Below are positions 24,778-33,499 of a stretch of 64,000 bases of DNA, in pieces; within the stretch, counting starts at the first letter, position 1; the number at the start of each line of letters is the position of its first letter. The stretch is taken from the NCBI RefSeq assembly GCF_016008875.1, contig NZ_JADTQG010000012.1, positions 151,198 through 215,197 on the forward strand, written 5' to 3'. The notes beneath the pieces are model-generated. The model was not told where the DNA came from. It saw only the letters and a program-made list of their open reading frames with translations, and searched no databases. Source of the stretch: Ectopseudomonas mendocina. GTDB lineage: Bacteria > Pseudomonadota > Gammaproteobacteria > Pseudomonadales > Pseudomonadaceae. Made by a program: the position numbers and the translations under genes.

Positions 24778-26007
24778 ATGCTTCTAATCGCCTTTCTGGG
24801 TGGGGTCCTCACGGTTCTCAGCCCCTGCGTCCTTCCAGTCGTGCCCTTTGTTTTCGCCGGAGCGAACCGCTCCCGGTTTTCCATTTTTCTGGTACTGGGC
24901 GGCATGGCGATGACTTTCGCCCTGGTATCGAGCCTGGCAGTGGTCGGCAGCGAGTGGGTAGCGCATGCCAATGTTGCCGGCCGCCAGATCGCGCTGCTGA
25001 TTCTGGTGCTGTTCGCCTTGTCGTTGTTGTCAGCCAGGCTTGGCACGTTGATGGCCAGGCCCCTCGTCGCGCTGGGCAACCGAATCGACCCCTCCGTGCG
25101 AGGCGGCAGCGGCCCGCTGGCCTCGGTTACCGTCGGCGTAGCCACGGGCCTGCTCTGGGCACCCTGCGCCGGCCCTATCCTGGGCGCCATACTTTCCAGC
25201 GCAATGCTGCAGGGCGCGAGCGCTGGCACCAGCCTGCTGCTGCTCGCCTATGGCCTGGGCAGTGCCACTGCGCTGGGTGTGCTAATAGCGGCGGGTCGCG
25301 GCTTGGTTGCGCGGCTGAAACCCATGCTGCCGGTCACCGTCTGGCTACGTCGCGGCGCGGGGGTTGCGGGCTTGCTGGGCGCCGTGCTGATAGGCACCGG
25401 GGCTGATCGCCAACTCTTCGAGCAGGCCTCATCGGAACGGAGCGCCGCGGTCGAGCTCAGCCTTATCGAAAACGTGCCGAAAATCGTCGATTACCTGATC
25501 AGTAAGGCGGCGGCCCTCTCGCTCAGCGGCAGCGACAGCAGCGAGCGGATGCCATCGCTGGAGGGGGCGGTGCAATGGTTGAACTCCGAGCCGCTGAGTG
25601 CCGAGTCTCTGCGTGGCAAAGTGGTGCTGGTGGACTTCTGGACCTACGACTGCATCAACTGCCAGCGCAGCCTGCCCTACGTCAATCAATGGGCGAAGAA
25701 ATATGAGAAGAGCGGGCTCGTGGTGATTGGCGTGCACACGCCCGAGTATGCCTACGAAAAACTGATCGGCAATGTACGAAAGCAGGTTAAGGCGCTGGAC
25801 ATTGCCTACCCAGTTGCCATCGACAACAACTATGCGATCTGGCGTGCGTTCAACAACAGGTACTGGCCCGCGCATTACTTTATCGATGCCAAGGGGAAGG
25901 TGCGCTTCAGCCATTTCGGTGAAGGACGCTACGAGGAGCAGGAGCAGGTGATTCAACAACTGCTGGAGGAAGCCCGTGCCGACAACGCTGCTGATGCCAG
26001 TAGCTAA
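24778..26007 (+). CDS. DipZ-like thiol-redox protein: CcdA-type membrane domain fused to thioredoxin-like domain
   Basis: A 409-residue fusion. Residues 1-215 form six hydrophobic helices of the CcdA/DsbD type with the paired cysteines in 'LSPCVLPVVPF' and 'LWAPCAGPILG', which pass electrons across the membrane. From about 260 a periplasmic thioredoxin/TlpA-like domain carries 'VLVDFWTYDCINCQRSLPYV' with the C-x-x-C motif CINC. DipZ proteins usually add a C-terminal carbohydrate-binding-like domain; it is missing here, so this is the short form. The third gene of the set divergent from the two-component system, it could keep thiols of the two secreted proteins or other periplasmic proteins reduced. 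Confidence 0.88.
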   Translation: MLLIAFLGGVLTVLSPCVLPVVPFVFAGANRSRFSIFLVLGGMAMTFALVSSLAVVGSEWVAHANVAGRQIALLILVLFALSLLSARLGTLMARPLVALGNRIDPSVRGGSGPLASVTVGVATGLLWAPCAGPILGAILSSAMLQGASAGTSLLLLAYGLGSATALGVLIAAGRGLVARLKPMLPVTVWLRRGAGVAGLLGAVLIGTGADRQLFEQASSERSAAVELSLIENVPKIVDYLISKAAALSLSGSDSSERMPSLEGAVQWLNSEPLSAESLRGKVVLVDFWTYDCINCQRSLPYVNQWAKKYEKSGLVVIGVHTPEYAYEKLIGNVRKQVKALDIAYPVAIDNNYAIWRAFNNRYWPAHYFIDAKGKVRFSHFGEGRYEEQEQVIQQLLEEARADNAADASS

Positions 26008-26099
26008 GCGATCCCCGAGGTCTCTCTCCGGTCTTAGCCGATACTGCGCACCGCCCGGTGCCAGACGTCATGAACGACAAAGCCCGCCCCAGGCGTAAC

Positions 26100-26288
26100 G
26101 CTGTTCACTTAAGGTTGCACACGTTTTTTTTGCTCCCCTCTCCCATTTATGGGAGAGGGGCTGGGGGAGAGGGCCGAAAACACCGCGAAACTGCCAGTTC
26201 TCCCCCTCTCCGAACGCGGCCCGCCCTAACCCTCTCCCCGGGGGGGCGAGGGGACTAATCGCGCTCGACCGTTTATTAAGTGAACAGC
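26100..26288. mobile_element. MITE-like element, copy 1, inside a terminator-like hairpin
   Basis: A 189-base non-coding unit with perfect 13-base terminal inverted repeats, GCTGTTCACTTAA and TTAAGTGAACAGC. The interior has a second hairpin, CCCCTCTCCCAT / ATGGGAGAGGGG. The flanks AAAGCCCGCC (26079-26088) and GGCGGGCTTT (26300-26309) are complementary and are followed by a short T-run, so the unit sits in the loop of a terminator-like stem after the dipZ-like gene. Copy 2 is at 33.2 kb. The rest of the 410-base gap to bphP shows no gene. Confidence 0.72.
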
Positions 26289-26417
26289 ATTCCGCTCCAG
26301 GCGGGCTTTTCGGGTTCCCTAGTCGGCTGGCGATACCGTGCGGTACAGGATTTTGGTTGGCAACAAGATATCTCGAATGCCTAGTCCTCGATCACCAAGT
26401 AATGCTGGACAAAAATA

Positions 26418-28667
26418 CTACACAGCACTTTCTGCAAGCGCCGGCACGGTGAACTGAAACTCCGAGCCCTTGCCCAGTTCGCTCTCCACGGCGATGCGCC
26501 CGCCGTGGGCTTCCACGATGCCTTGGGTAATGTACAAACCAAGGCCCGTCCCGGTGGGATTGCCATCCTTTGCCGTCCAGTAACGGTCGAACACATGAGG
26601 CAGGTGCTCCGTGGGGATGCCCTCGCCGGTATCGCGCACGGTGAATACGATGTCATCGCCGACAGATTTCGCGCGGACTCCGACCTGGCCCTGTCGCGGG
26701 GTGAACTTGATCGCATTGCCGATCAGGTTCGAGAGCACCTGAAACAGCCGCTCCGGATCAGCATGAATGCGCAGATTAGGATCAGCCTCGAAGGAAATAC
26801 TGATGTCCTTATCCAGCGCGAGTGGTGCGAGCAGCGATTGCGCTTCTTCGAACATGTGCCCGACATCGAGCTTTTGCGGGGTGATGGTATAGCGCCCGGC
26901 GTCGATCTTCGACGTATCGAGCAAATCCTCGAGCAGCGTGTTCATCCGCCCGGCGGCCTGCTGCATGGTGTCGAGCGCGGTAGCGATGCGCCGCGACGTG
27001 TGCGGGCCGTCGGAGCTAAAGGTCTTTTGCATCATGCCGCAGAGCATCGAAATCACCGTCATGGGATTTCTCAGGTCATGCGAAACCACGGCAACCAGCT
27101 CGTCACGGGCACGTACCGCCTCCTGCTCGCGGCGTACTTGCCGGGCGAGGTCATGCTCCAGCGCCGAGCGGCGCAGGTCGTTGGCCGCAAACAGATCTCC
27201 CTGGCTCCATTTGGTTGAGATACCGGCCATCTCGACCTTCCAGATTTCGAACGATGTACGAGGCCGCAAGCGCAGGCCGGCATCGGAATTTTCCAGATCC
27301 ATGGGTTTGCGCGGATCGCCGCTCCAGTTGATGCTTTCCTTCACCTCCGGACGAAACCACAACACAGCGTTATCCACCGGTTTGGGCAGGCTCATCGCCA
27401 GTACACCGCTGGCCACCTGCGGATACTGCGCTGCGGGCGGATAGACAGCAGAAAGGCGATGACTGGAAAACACGGGCTCGCCTCTGTTCTGCAGCCATTG
27501 GTGCAGTGCGCGGATTTCCTGAGGCTCCGGGCAGTTGCCGTATCGGCGTAGCTGCTTGTCTTCGATGACTGCGACACCGCCGGCCCCCGTCAGCGCCCTC
27601 AGCACCTCGGGTTGCCCTGCCAGTCCATCGAAAACAGTCTGCGGCGAATCGATCATGGCCTGATTGAGCAGCCTCAGCGCATCGATCTTCGCTTCACGTT
27701 GACGGTTGATCTCCAGCGATTCCATGGCGCTGATCTGCAGCGACAGTACCTGGCCGATAGTCTGGCAGGCGCTACGCAACTCATGCGGTACGTGCAACGG
27801 CTGGCGATTGCCGCAGCTGATCAGGCCCCAGAGTTTGTCGTCCTTGAGCAGGGAGATACTCATCGACGACAGCACCCCCATGTTCTTCATGTACTGGCAG
27901 TGAATCGGGGAAACGCTGCGCAGCGTGGCGAAGCTCAGGTCCAGCGGAGTCTGCGTATCGGGTCGCAGCTTCGGCACCAGTGGCACCGGTTGGTAATCGG
28001 CGTTGGGGATGATTCGCAGCCAGTTGGTGCGATACAGCTCGCGAGCCTGTTCGGGGATATCCGAGGCGGGGAAGAACAGGCCATTGAAGAGTTCCATCGA
28101 CGGAGCGGAGGCTTCAGCGATGACCTGACCATGGCCCTCTTCCTCGAAGCGATAGATGAGCACCCGGTCATAACCGGTCATCGCCTGAATTTCCTTAACG
28201 CTGATGTCGTACAGCTCCTGCAGCGTGCTCGCTTGTTGCAGGCGCTGGAGCATGCGTCCCAGGTTGGTGTTGAGCCCCGCGACGTTTCGCGGCTGGAAAT
28301 TTTCCACGTGGATTTCCAGCTCCAGGATCAACACGCCCTGATGCCGATGCAGCAAGCCCTCGAATGTCATGCCATTGATGTGAAAGTGAAGTGGCCCGGC
28401 GTCGGCGAACGCTGGCCGCAGCAACGCCTCGCGTACTGCTTCGGCGTGGGCCTGGCCAATCAGCTTGTGTAACGGTTGGCCGATCAGTTCTTGCGGCGTA
28501 TGCGCCAGCAATGTTTCGACATTGGCGCTGATCTGGATGATCTCAAGATCCGGTTCGCTGAGTGTCAGCAGCAATCCATGAGGCTGGATCGCCCCGGGGA
28601 AGCGGATTGGCTCGTCGGCGCAGTTGGCCAGCAGTTCTTCGAAGGCCTCTTTGTTCTGCGGGGTCAT
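26418..28667 (-). CDS. bphP: Bacteriophytochrome sensor histidine kinase
   Basis: A 749-residue red/far-red photoreceptor kinase. Order: PAS with biliverdin-linking Cys16 in 'NCADEPIRFPGAIQPHG'; GAF with 'FFPASDIPEQARELY' (PxSDIP) and the chromophore-contacting 'HCQYMKNMGVLSSMSIS'; PHY; then a kinase with H-box 'VVSHDLRNPMTVIS', N-box 'NLIGNAIKF', 'DTGEGIP' and 'GTGLGLYI'. The chosen ATG overlaps the bphO stop (ATGA); reading frame beyond it is shadow. The preceding heme oxygenase supplies biliverdin, so the two genes form a self-contained light sensor. No response regulator gene lies next to it; the output partner is elsewhere. Ends near the MITE-bearing gap. Confidence 0.95.
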   Translation of the reverse strand: MTPQNKEAFEELLANCADEPIRFPGAIQPHGLLLTLSEPDLEIIQISANVETLLAHTPQELIGQPLHKLIGQAHAEAVREALLRPAFADAGPLHFHINGMTFEGLLHRHQGVLILELEIHVENFQPRNVAGLNTNLGRMLQRLQQASTLQELYDISVKEIQAMTGYDRVLIYRFEEEGHGQVIAEASAPSMELFNGLFFPASDIPEQARELYRTNWLRIIPNADYQPVPLVPKLRPDTQTPLDLSFATLRSVSPIHCQYMKNMGVLSSMSISLLKDDKLWGLISCGNRQPLHVPHELRSACQTIGQVLSLQISAMESLEINRQREAKIDALRLLNQAMIDSPQTVFDGLAGQPEVLRALTGAGGVAVIEDKQLRRYGNCPEPQEIRALHQWLQNRGEPVFSSHRLSAVYPPAAQYPQVASGVLAMSLPKPVDNAVLWFRPEVKESINWSGDPRKPMDLENSDAGLRLRPRTSFEIWKVEMAGISTKWSQGDLFAANDLRRSALEHDLARQVRREQEAVRARDELVAVVSHDLRNPMTVISMLCGMMQKTFSSDGPHTSRRIATALDTMQQAAGRMNTLLEDLLDTSKIDAGRYTITPQKLDVGHMFEEAQSLLAPLALDKDISISFEADPNLRIHADPERLFQVLSNLIGNAIKFTPRQGQVGVRAKSVGDDIVFTVRDTGEGIPTEHLPHVFDRYWTAKDGNPTGTGLGLYITQGIVEAHGGRIAVESELGKGSEFQFTVPALAESAV

Positions 28668-29278
28668 ATCAGTACCTCTCTGCGTTCGAGCCAGCGCTCG
28701 AAACAGGCGAATGTGGTCTGGGCCGCCATGACAACGGCTTCGCGCTCGTCCGTATTCAGGGATCGATTTCCCAGGTACGCAATAAAACTGCGCCAGCGTC
28801 GCCCGGTTTCCGCGCCATAGATATCGAGGAACGCCGCTCCGTTGTCGGCGTTCAGGCCTAGTCGTGAAGCCATTTCCCGACGCAGGATTTGTCCACCGAG
28901 CGTGGCCCCTTCGAGCACATACAGAACGCCCAGGCAGGCAGGCCTGCAGCTTATTGCAGGCAATCTCTGGCAGATCGGCAAACGCTCGATGGCCTCGGCT
29001 GACAGGCCTAGGGCATGCAGGTCCTTGCACAGGGTCGGTGCCTTGAGGCGCGACACCAGATCGAAATCGGCAGGTATCACGTCGCTATCGAGTAAGGCAT
29101 TTTCAAGCGGCAGGTAGAAGCCGTAGTAGGCCTGCATCAGCCGTTGAAAGGCGTTTTTGTCGAGAAGGTCAGAGAAAAAGGGAAGCTGTTTTTCCAGACC
29201 GATGTGCAGTTCTGCAGTACCGGCCCGCAGATCCTGTAGCACCGGCAGCACAGGAACTTCGCGTGCCTTGGCGTGCAT
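28664..29278 (-). CDS. bphO: Biliverdin-producing heme oxygenase
   Basis: A 204-residue BphO-type heme oxygenase that opens heme to biliverdin, CO and iron. The proximal heme ligand is His25 in 'TAELHIGLEK'; the distal-helix glycines are in 'LEGATLGGQILRREM'. Length is normal for the family. It is the first gene of the pair and overlaps bphP by four bases, so chromophore and apoprotein synthesis are coupled. Confidence 0.94.
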   Translation of the reverse strand: MHAKAREVPVLPVLQDLRAGTAELHIGLEKQLPFFSDLLDKNAFQRLMQAYYGFYLPLENALLDSDVIPADFDLVSRLKAPTLCKDLHALGLSAEAIERLPICQRLPAISCRPACLGVLYVLEGATLGGQILRREMASRLGLNADNGAAFLDIYGAETGRRWRSFIAYLGNRSLNTDEREAVVMAAQTTFACFERWLERREVLI

Positions 29279-29744
29279 TTGGGACGCTCTTGTGAGGGCC
29301 GCGTGCGGCGGCCAATTTTAAGGAGAGCAGGGACTAACCCTATCACGCGAGGTGCCATACCCAAGCTAAAAACGGTTTATTCCAGATAAGCGGGGTGCTG
29401 GGTGGCCGAAGGCCAGCCCAGGTGTAAGCGACATCGTGAGGCACGCCGACTGGCTGCAGAGTGGGTTCGAAACGCCAGCCCACTGCTATCCGGACCGTTA
29501 AGCCGCGTCATGAGCCTGATTTCCGAGAGCCCTATATAAGCACGTCGTCGTCGCACCGTGTGCTCAAGCGCGATTTCGCCGTGTGCGCCGGGCGCTGAGA
29601 ATGAGTGCTCCAAGCGCCTCTTGGAGAACCTAGTCCTCGCATCAGGCCTTGGTTCGAACCTGGCATTCGCCCCTCTCATATCCATGAGACAGGCACTCAT
29701 CGAAAAAAGGACCGAGGTTTTCACCTAGGCCCTTGTTTTCTATC
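29279..29744. other. Gene-free gap between bphO and tRNA-Arg
   Basis: No convincing reading frame, RNA or terminator on either strand. The bphO promoter should lie in the first 100-150 bases. A stretch GGTTCGAACC at about 29650 looks like a tRNA T-arm but no cloverleaf can be built round it. Confidence 0.5.
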
Positions 29745-29821
29745 TGGCGCATCCGGCGGGATTCGAACCCACGACCCCTGCCTTCGGAGGGCAGTACTCT
29801 ATCCAGCTGAGCTACGGATGC
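29745..29821 (-). tRNA. tRNA-Arg (anticodon CCG)
   Basis: A full cloverleaf on the minus strand: acceptor GCATCCG pairs with CGGATGC, D-arm AGCTCAGCTGGATAGAGT, anticodon arm CTGCC-CTCCGAA-GGCAG with anticodon CCG, T-arm with GGTTCGAATCC, discriminator G and an encoded CCA end. 77 bases including CCA. Confidence 0.96.
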
Positions 29822-30172
29822 GTTGCGGGGCGCAATCATACCCATGTCGGCGGTTAGCGTCCATTCTGCATGATCGTGCGTTATTTCGAACGAGTTTTAC
29901 ACTTCTTGACCCTTGGAGGACGAGTCTCGGCAGTTTTTAACGCTTCTTTCGTCAATTTTACCCTTTCGACTATTGCCCTTTAGCGTTGCCGCTCCTAGGA
30001 TTCGTTTGAGATTTCAAACGGTGCGTTCGGTCATTCTGAACCCCCGCACGTTCAACGGCTCTGAATCCATTACCCAGGCTTCGCAAGGCCCGCCTTTCCA
30101 GCCTTGTGGGCTCTGCCCGTGACTTCAACGACTTTACCCCGGCGCCCGGGCGCCGGACTGAAGGAGACTGCC
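29822..30172. other. Intergenic region upstream of gabD
   Basis: About 350 bases without a supported gene. It should contain the gabD promoter and the tRNA promoter (reading the other way). The only clear structure is the inverted repeat at 30003-30020. Confidence 0.5.
30003..30020. promoter_or_regulatory. Inverted repeat upstream of gabD
   Basis: CGTTTGA-GATT-TCAAACG, perfect seven-base arms, 152 bases before the gabD start. No T-run follows. It could be an operator; no regulator gene is adjacent. Confidence 0.4.
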
Positions 30173-31624
30173 ATGCAACTGAAAGACTCCCAGCTGCTGC
30201 GCCAACAGGCTTATATCGATGGCCAGTGGCTGGACGCCGACAGCGGTCAGACCATTGCCGTGAACAACCCGGCCACCGGTGAAATCATCGGCCATGTACC
30301 GAAGATGGGCCGCGCCGAAACCCGCCGCGCTATCGAAGCCGCCGATAAGGCGCTGCCGGCCTGGCGTGCGCTGACCGCCAAGGAGCGCGCCAACAAGCTG
30401 CGCCGCTGGTTCGAGTTGCTGATGGAGAATCAGGATGACCTCGGTCGCCTGATGACTCTGGAACAGGGCAAGCCGCTGGCCGAAGCCAAGGGCGAAATCG
30501 CCTATGCCGCCTCCTTCATCGAGTGGTTCGCCGAAGAAGCCAAGCGCGTCTACGGTGACGTGATCCCCGGTCACCAGCCGGACAAGCGCCTGATCGTGAT
30601 CAAGCAGCCGATCGGCGTCACTGCGGCCATCACCCCGTGGAACTTCCCTGCCGCGATGATCACCCGCAAAGCCGGCCCGGCACTGGCCGCCGGTTGCACC
30701 ATGGTGATCAAGCCGGCTTCGCAGACCCCGTTCTCCGCCCTGGCCCTGGTCGAGCTTGCCGAGCGTGCCGGCATCCCGAAGGGCGTGCTGAGCGTGGTCA
30801 CCGGCAGCGCCGGCGAAGTGGGCGGCGAGCTGACCAGCAACCCGATCGTGCGCAAGCTGTCCTTCACCGGCTCGACCGAGATTGGTCGCCAGCTGATGGC
30901 CGAGTGCGCCCAGGACATCAAGAAGGTGTCGCTGGAGTTGGGCGGTAACGCGCCGTTCATCGTCTTCGACGACGCCGACCTGGACGCTGCCGTGGACGGC
31001 GCACTGATCTCCAAGTACCGCAACAACGGCCAGACCTGCGTCTGCGCCAACCGCATCTACGTCCAGGACGGCGTCTATGATGCCTTCGCCGAAAAGCTCA
31101 AGGCGGCAGTGGCCAAGCTGAAAATTGGCAACGGTCTGGAAGACGGCACCACCACCGGCCCGCTGATCGACGAGAAGGCCGTGGCCAAGGTGCAGGAGCA
31201 CATCGAGGACGCGTTGGCCAAGGGCGCCAAGATCGTTCTGGGCGGCAAGCCCCACGCGCTCGGCGGCACCTTCTTCGAGCCGACCATTCTGGTGGATGTG
31301 CCGAAAACCGCGGCCGTGGCCAAGGAAGAAACCTTCGGTCCGCTGGCGCCGCTGTTCCGCTTCAAGGACGAGGCCGAGGTGATTGCCATGGCCAACGATA
31401 CCGAGTTCGGCCTGGCTTCCTATTTCTATGCCCGCGATCTGGGCCGCGTGTTCCGCGTGGCCGAGGCGCTGGAGTACGGCATGGTGGGTATCAACACCGG
31501 CCTGATCTCCAATGAGGTCGCGCCGTTCGGCGGCGTGAAGGCTTCCGGCCTGGGCCGTGAAGGTTCCAAGTACGGGATCGAGGATTACCTCGAGATCAAG
31601 TACATGTGCCTGGGCGGCATCTAG
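30173..31624 (+). CDS. gabD: NADP-dependent succinate-semialdehyde dehydrogenase
   Basis: A 483-residue aldehyde dehydrogenase, cytosolic, oxidising succinic semialdehyde to succinate in GABA catabolism. The cofactor loop 'ITPWNFPAAMITRKAGPALAAG' (key PWNFP), general base in 'SLELGGNAPF' and catalytic Cys in 'NNGQTCVCANR' are all there; the second Cys two residues later is the usual GabD redox pair. AAGGAG precedes the ATG at good spacing. gabT follows on the same strand 260 bases later, with a long inverted repeat between them. Confidence 0.96.
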   Translation: MQLKDSQLLRQQAYIDGQWLDADSGQTIAVNNPATGEIIGHVPKMGRAETRRAIEAADKALPAWRALTAKERANKLRRWFELLMENQDDLGRLMTLEQGKPLAEAKGEIAYAASFIEWFAEEAKRVYGDVIPGHQPDKRLIVIKQPIGVTAAITPWNFPAAMITRKAGPALAAGCTMVIKPASQTPFSALALVELAERAGIPKGVLSVVTGSAGEVGGELTSNPIVRKLSFTGSTEIGRQLMAECAQDIKKVSLELGGNAPFIVFDDADLDAAVDGALISKYRNNGQTCVCANRIYVQDGVYDAFAEKLKAAVAKLKIGNGLEDGTTTGPLIDEKAVAKVQEHIEDALAKGAKIVLGGKPHALGGTFFEPTILVDVPKTAAVAKEETFGPLAPLFRFKDEAEVIAMANDTEFGLASYFYARDLGRVFRVAEALEYGMVGINTGLISNEVAPFGGVKASGLGREGSKYGIEDYLEIKYMCLGGI

Positions 31625-31652
31625 TCGCTGCTGCACTCGGCCGGACGTCGTT

Positions 31653-31710
31653 GGCGCAAACGGGAAAATGCTCATTGGCTACAGCCAACTCCGCTTTTCC
31701 CGCTTGCGCC
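31653..31710. repeat. Long nested inverted repeat between gabD and gabT
   Basis: Outer arms GGCGCAAACGGGAAAA and TTTTCCCGCTTGCGCC pair with one mismatch and enclose a second stem TTGGCT-AC-AGCCAA (31675-31688). There is no following T-run. It could be an mRNA-stabilising or attenuating structure, or a small repeat element. Confidence 0.6.
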
Positions 31711-31883
31711 GCCTAGCCCGGCCTTCGCTCGCGACGCGCCTAGCGCTCTGATTTGGAGCGTGGCGAGCCAGAATTTCCCCGCCTCCGGCGGCCCGACGCA
31801 GTCGATCATCGTATGCTGCGGCGATCCCCCTCCAGAGGCATTTCCTTGCAACCGAGCCGCCCGATGACGGCCATGAGGACACC

Positions 31884-33164
31884 ATGAGCAAGACCAACGA
31901 ATCCCTGCTGCAACGCCGTGCCGCCGCCGTACCGCGCGGTGTTGGCCAGATCCACCCGATCGTTGCCGAACGCGCCGAGAACGCCACCGTATGGGACGTC
32001 GAAGGCCGTGAGTACATCGACTTCGCCGGCGGCATCGCCGTACTGAACACCGGCCACCTGCATCCGAAGGTGATCGCCGCCGTTCAGGAGCAGCTGACCA
32101 AGCTGACCCACACCTGCTTCCAGGTACTGGCCTACGAGCCCTACATCGAGCTGTGCGAAGAGATCGCCAAGCGCGTGCCGGGCGACTTCGCCAAGAAAAC
32201 CCTGCTGGTCACCTCCGGCTCCGAAGCTGTCGAGAACGCCGTGAAGATCGCCCGCGCCGCCACCGGCCGCGCCGGCGTGATCGCCTTTACCGGCGCCTAC
32301 CACGGGCGCACCATGATGACCCTGTCGCTGACCGGCAAGGTGGTACCGTACTCTGCCGGCATGGGCCTGATGCCGGCTGGCGTGTACCGCGCCCAGGCGC
32401 CATGCCCGCTGCACGGTGTGAGCGAGGACGAGTCCATCGCCAGCATCGAGCGCATCTTCAAGAACGACGCGCAGCCGCAGGACATCGCCGCCATCATCAT
32501 CGAGCCGGTGCAGGGCGAAGGCGGTTTCTACGTCAACTCCCCTGCCTTCATGCAGCGCCTGCGCGCGCTGTGCGACCAGCACGGCATCCTCCTGATCGCT
32601 GACGAAGTGCAGACCGGCGCGGGCCGTACCGGTACCTTCTTCGCCACCGAGCAACTGGGCGTGGTGCCGGACCTGACCACCTTCGCCAAGTCCGTTGGCG
32701 GCGGCTTCCCGATCTCCGGCGTGTGCGGCAAGGCCGAGATCATGGACAAGATCGCCCCCGGTGGCCTGGGCGGCACCTACGCCGGCAGTCCGATCGCCTG
32801 CGCCGCGGCCCTGGCCGTGCTCAAGGTGTTCGACGAAGAGAACCTGCTGGCGCGCTCCAACGCCGTCGGCGAGAAACTCAAGGCGGGCCTCAAGACCATC
32901 GCCGAGAAGCACAAGGTGATCGGTGACGTACGTGGCCTGGGTTCGATGGTCGCCATCGAGCTGTTCGAAGACGGCGACCACAGCAAGCCGGCAGCCGAGC
33001 TGGTGGGCAAGATCGTCGCCCGTGCGCGTGACAAGGGTCTGATCCTGCTGTCGTGCGGCACCTACTACAACGTCATCCGCTTCCTGATGCCCGTCACCAT
33101 CCCGGACGCGCAGCTGGATAAAGGCATCGCCATCGTCGCCGAGTGCTTCGACGAGCTGGCCTGA
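31884..33164 (+). CDS. gabT: 4-aminobutyrate aminotransferase
   Basis: A 426-residue class III PLP aminotransferase that moves the GABA amino group to alpha-ketoglutarate, giving succinic semialdehyde for GabD. Recognisable blocks: 'IDFAGGIAVLNTGHLHPKV', 'LLVTSGSEAVENAVKIAR', 'IIEPVQGEGGFYV', 'LLIADEVQTGAGRTG', and the PLP lysine in 'TTFAKSVGGGFPISG'. Length is standard. GAGGACACC precedes the ATG. Downstream lies a terminator-like stem that holds MITE copy 2. Confidence 0.96.
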   Translation: MSKTNESLLQRRAAAVPRGVGQIHPIVAERAENATVWDVEGREYIDFAGGIAVLNTGHLHPKVIAAVQEQLTKLTHTCFQVLAYEPYIELCEEIAKRVPGDFAKKTLLVTSGSEAVENAVKIARAATGRAGVIAFTGAYHGRTMMTLSLTGKVVPYSAGMGLMPAGVYRAQAPCPLHGVSEDESIASIERIFKNDAQPQDIAAIIIEPVQGEGGFYVNSPAFMQRLRALCDQHGILLIADEVQTGAGRTGTFFATEQLGVVPDLTTFAKSVGGGFPISGVCGKAEIMDKIAPGGLGGTYAGSPIACAAALAVLKVFDEENLLARSNAVGEKLKAGLKTIAEKHKVIGDVRGLGSMVAIELFEDGDHSKPAAELVGKIVARARDKGLILLSCGTYYNVIRFLMPVTIPDAQLDKGIAIVAECFDELA

Positions 33165-33218
33165 GCCGGACGCTAAGCACGTCTCGGCGTGCTGATAGAA
33201 AGACCCGCCCGGTGCGGT

Positions 33219-33420
33219 ATGCTGTTCAATTAAGGTTACACACGTTTGGCTCCCCTCTCCTATTTATTGGGGGCACGCCTAGTGGAGAGGGGCTGGGGGA
33301 GAGGGCAGAAGACACCGCAAACTGCCAGTTTCCCCCTCTCCGAACGCGGCCCGCCCTAACCCTCTACCCGGAGGGGCGAGGGGACTGATCGAGCTCGACC
33401 GTTTCTTAAGTGAACAGCAT
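33219..33420. mobile_element. MITE-like element, copy 2, inside the gabT terminator
   Basis: A 202-base unit with ends ATGCTGTTCAATTAAG and CTTAAGTGAACAGCAT (one mismatch). The interior matches copy 1 over most of its length, including CCCTCTCCGAACGCGGCCCG, with a short insertion in the first hairpin. Flanking arms AAAGACCCGC (33199-33208) and GCGGGTCTTT (33431-33440) are complementary and followed by more T, forming a terminator stem round it. Confidence 0.72.
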
Positions 33421-33470
33421 TACGCCCTGTGCGGGTCTTTTTTTGCCTGAGCATTTATAGCTGGTTGACG

Positions 33471-33492
33471 AGGTAAAATGATCGTTTTACCT
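33471..33492. promoter_or_regulatory. TetR-type operator in front of the TetR-MFS operon
   Basis: Arms AGGTAAAA and TTTTACCT around TGATCG make a 22-base palindrome that ends eight bases before the GTG start of the TetR gene. Size, symmetry and place are those of an autoregulatory TetR site. Confidence 0.8.
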
Positions 33493-33499
33493 TGATCCT

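Noticed and set aside
29640..29670. T-arm-like GGTTCGAACC suggesting a second tRNA or tRNA remnant
   Set aside because: No acceptor, D or anticodon stem can be formed around it on either strand.
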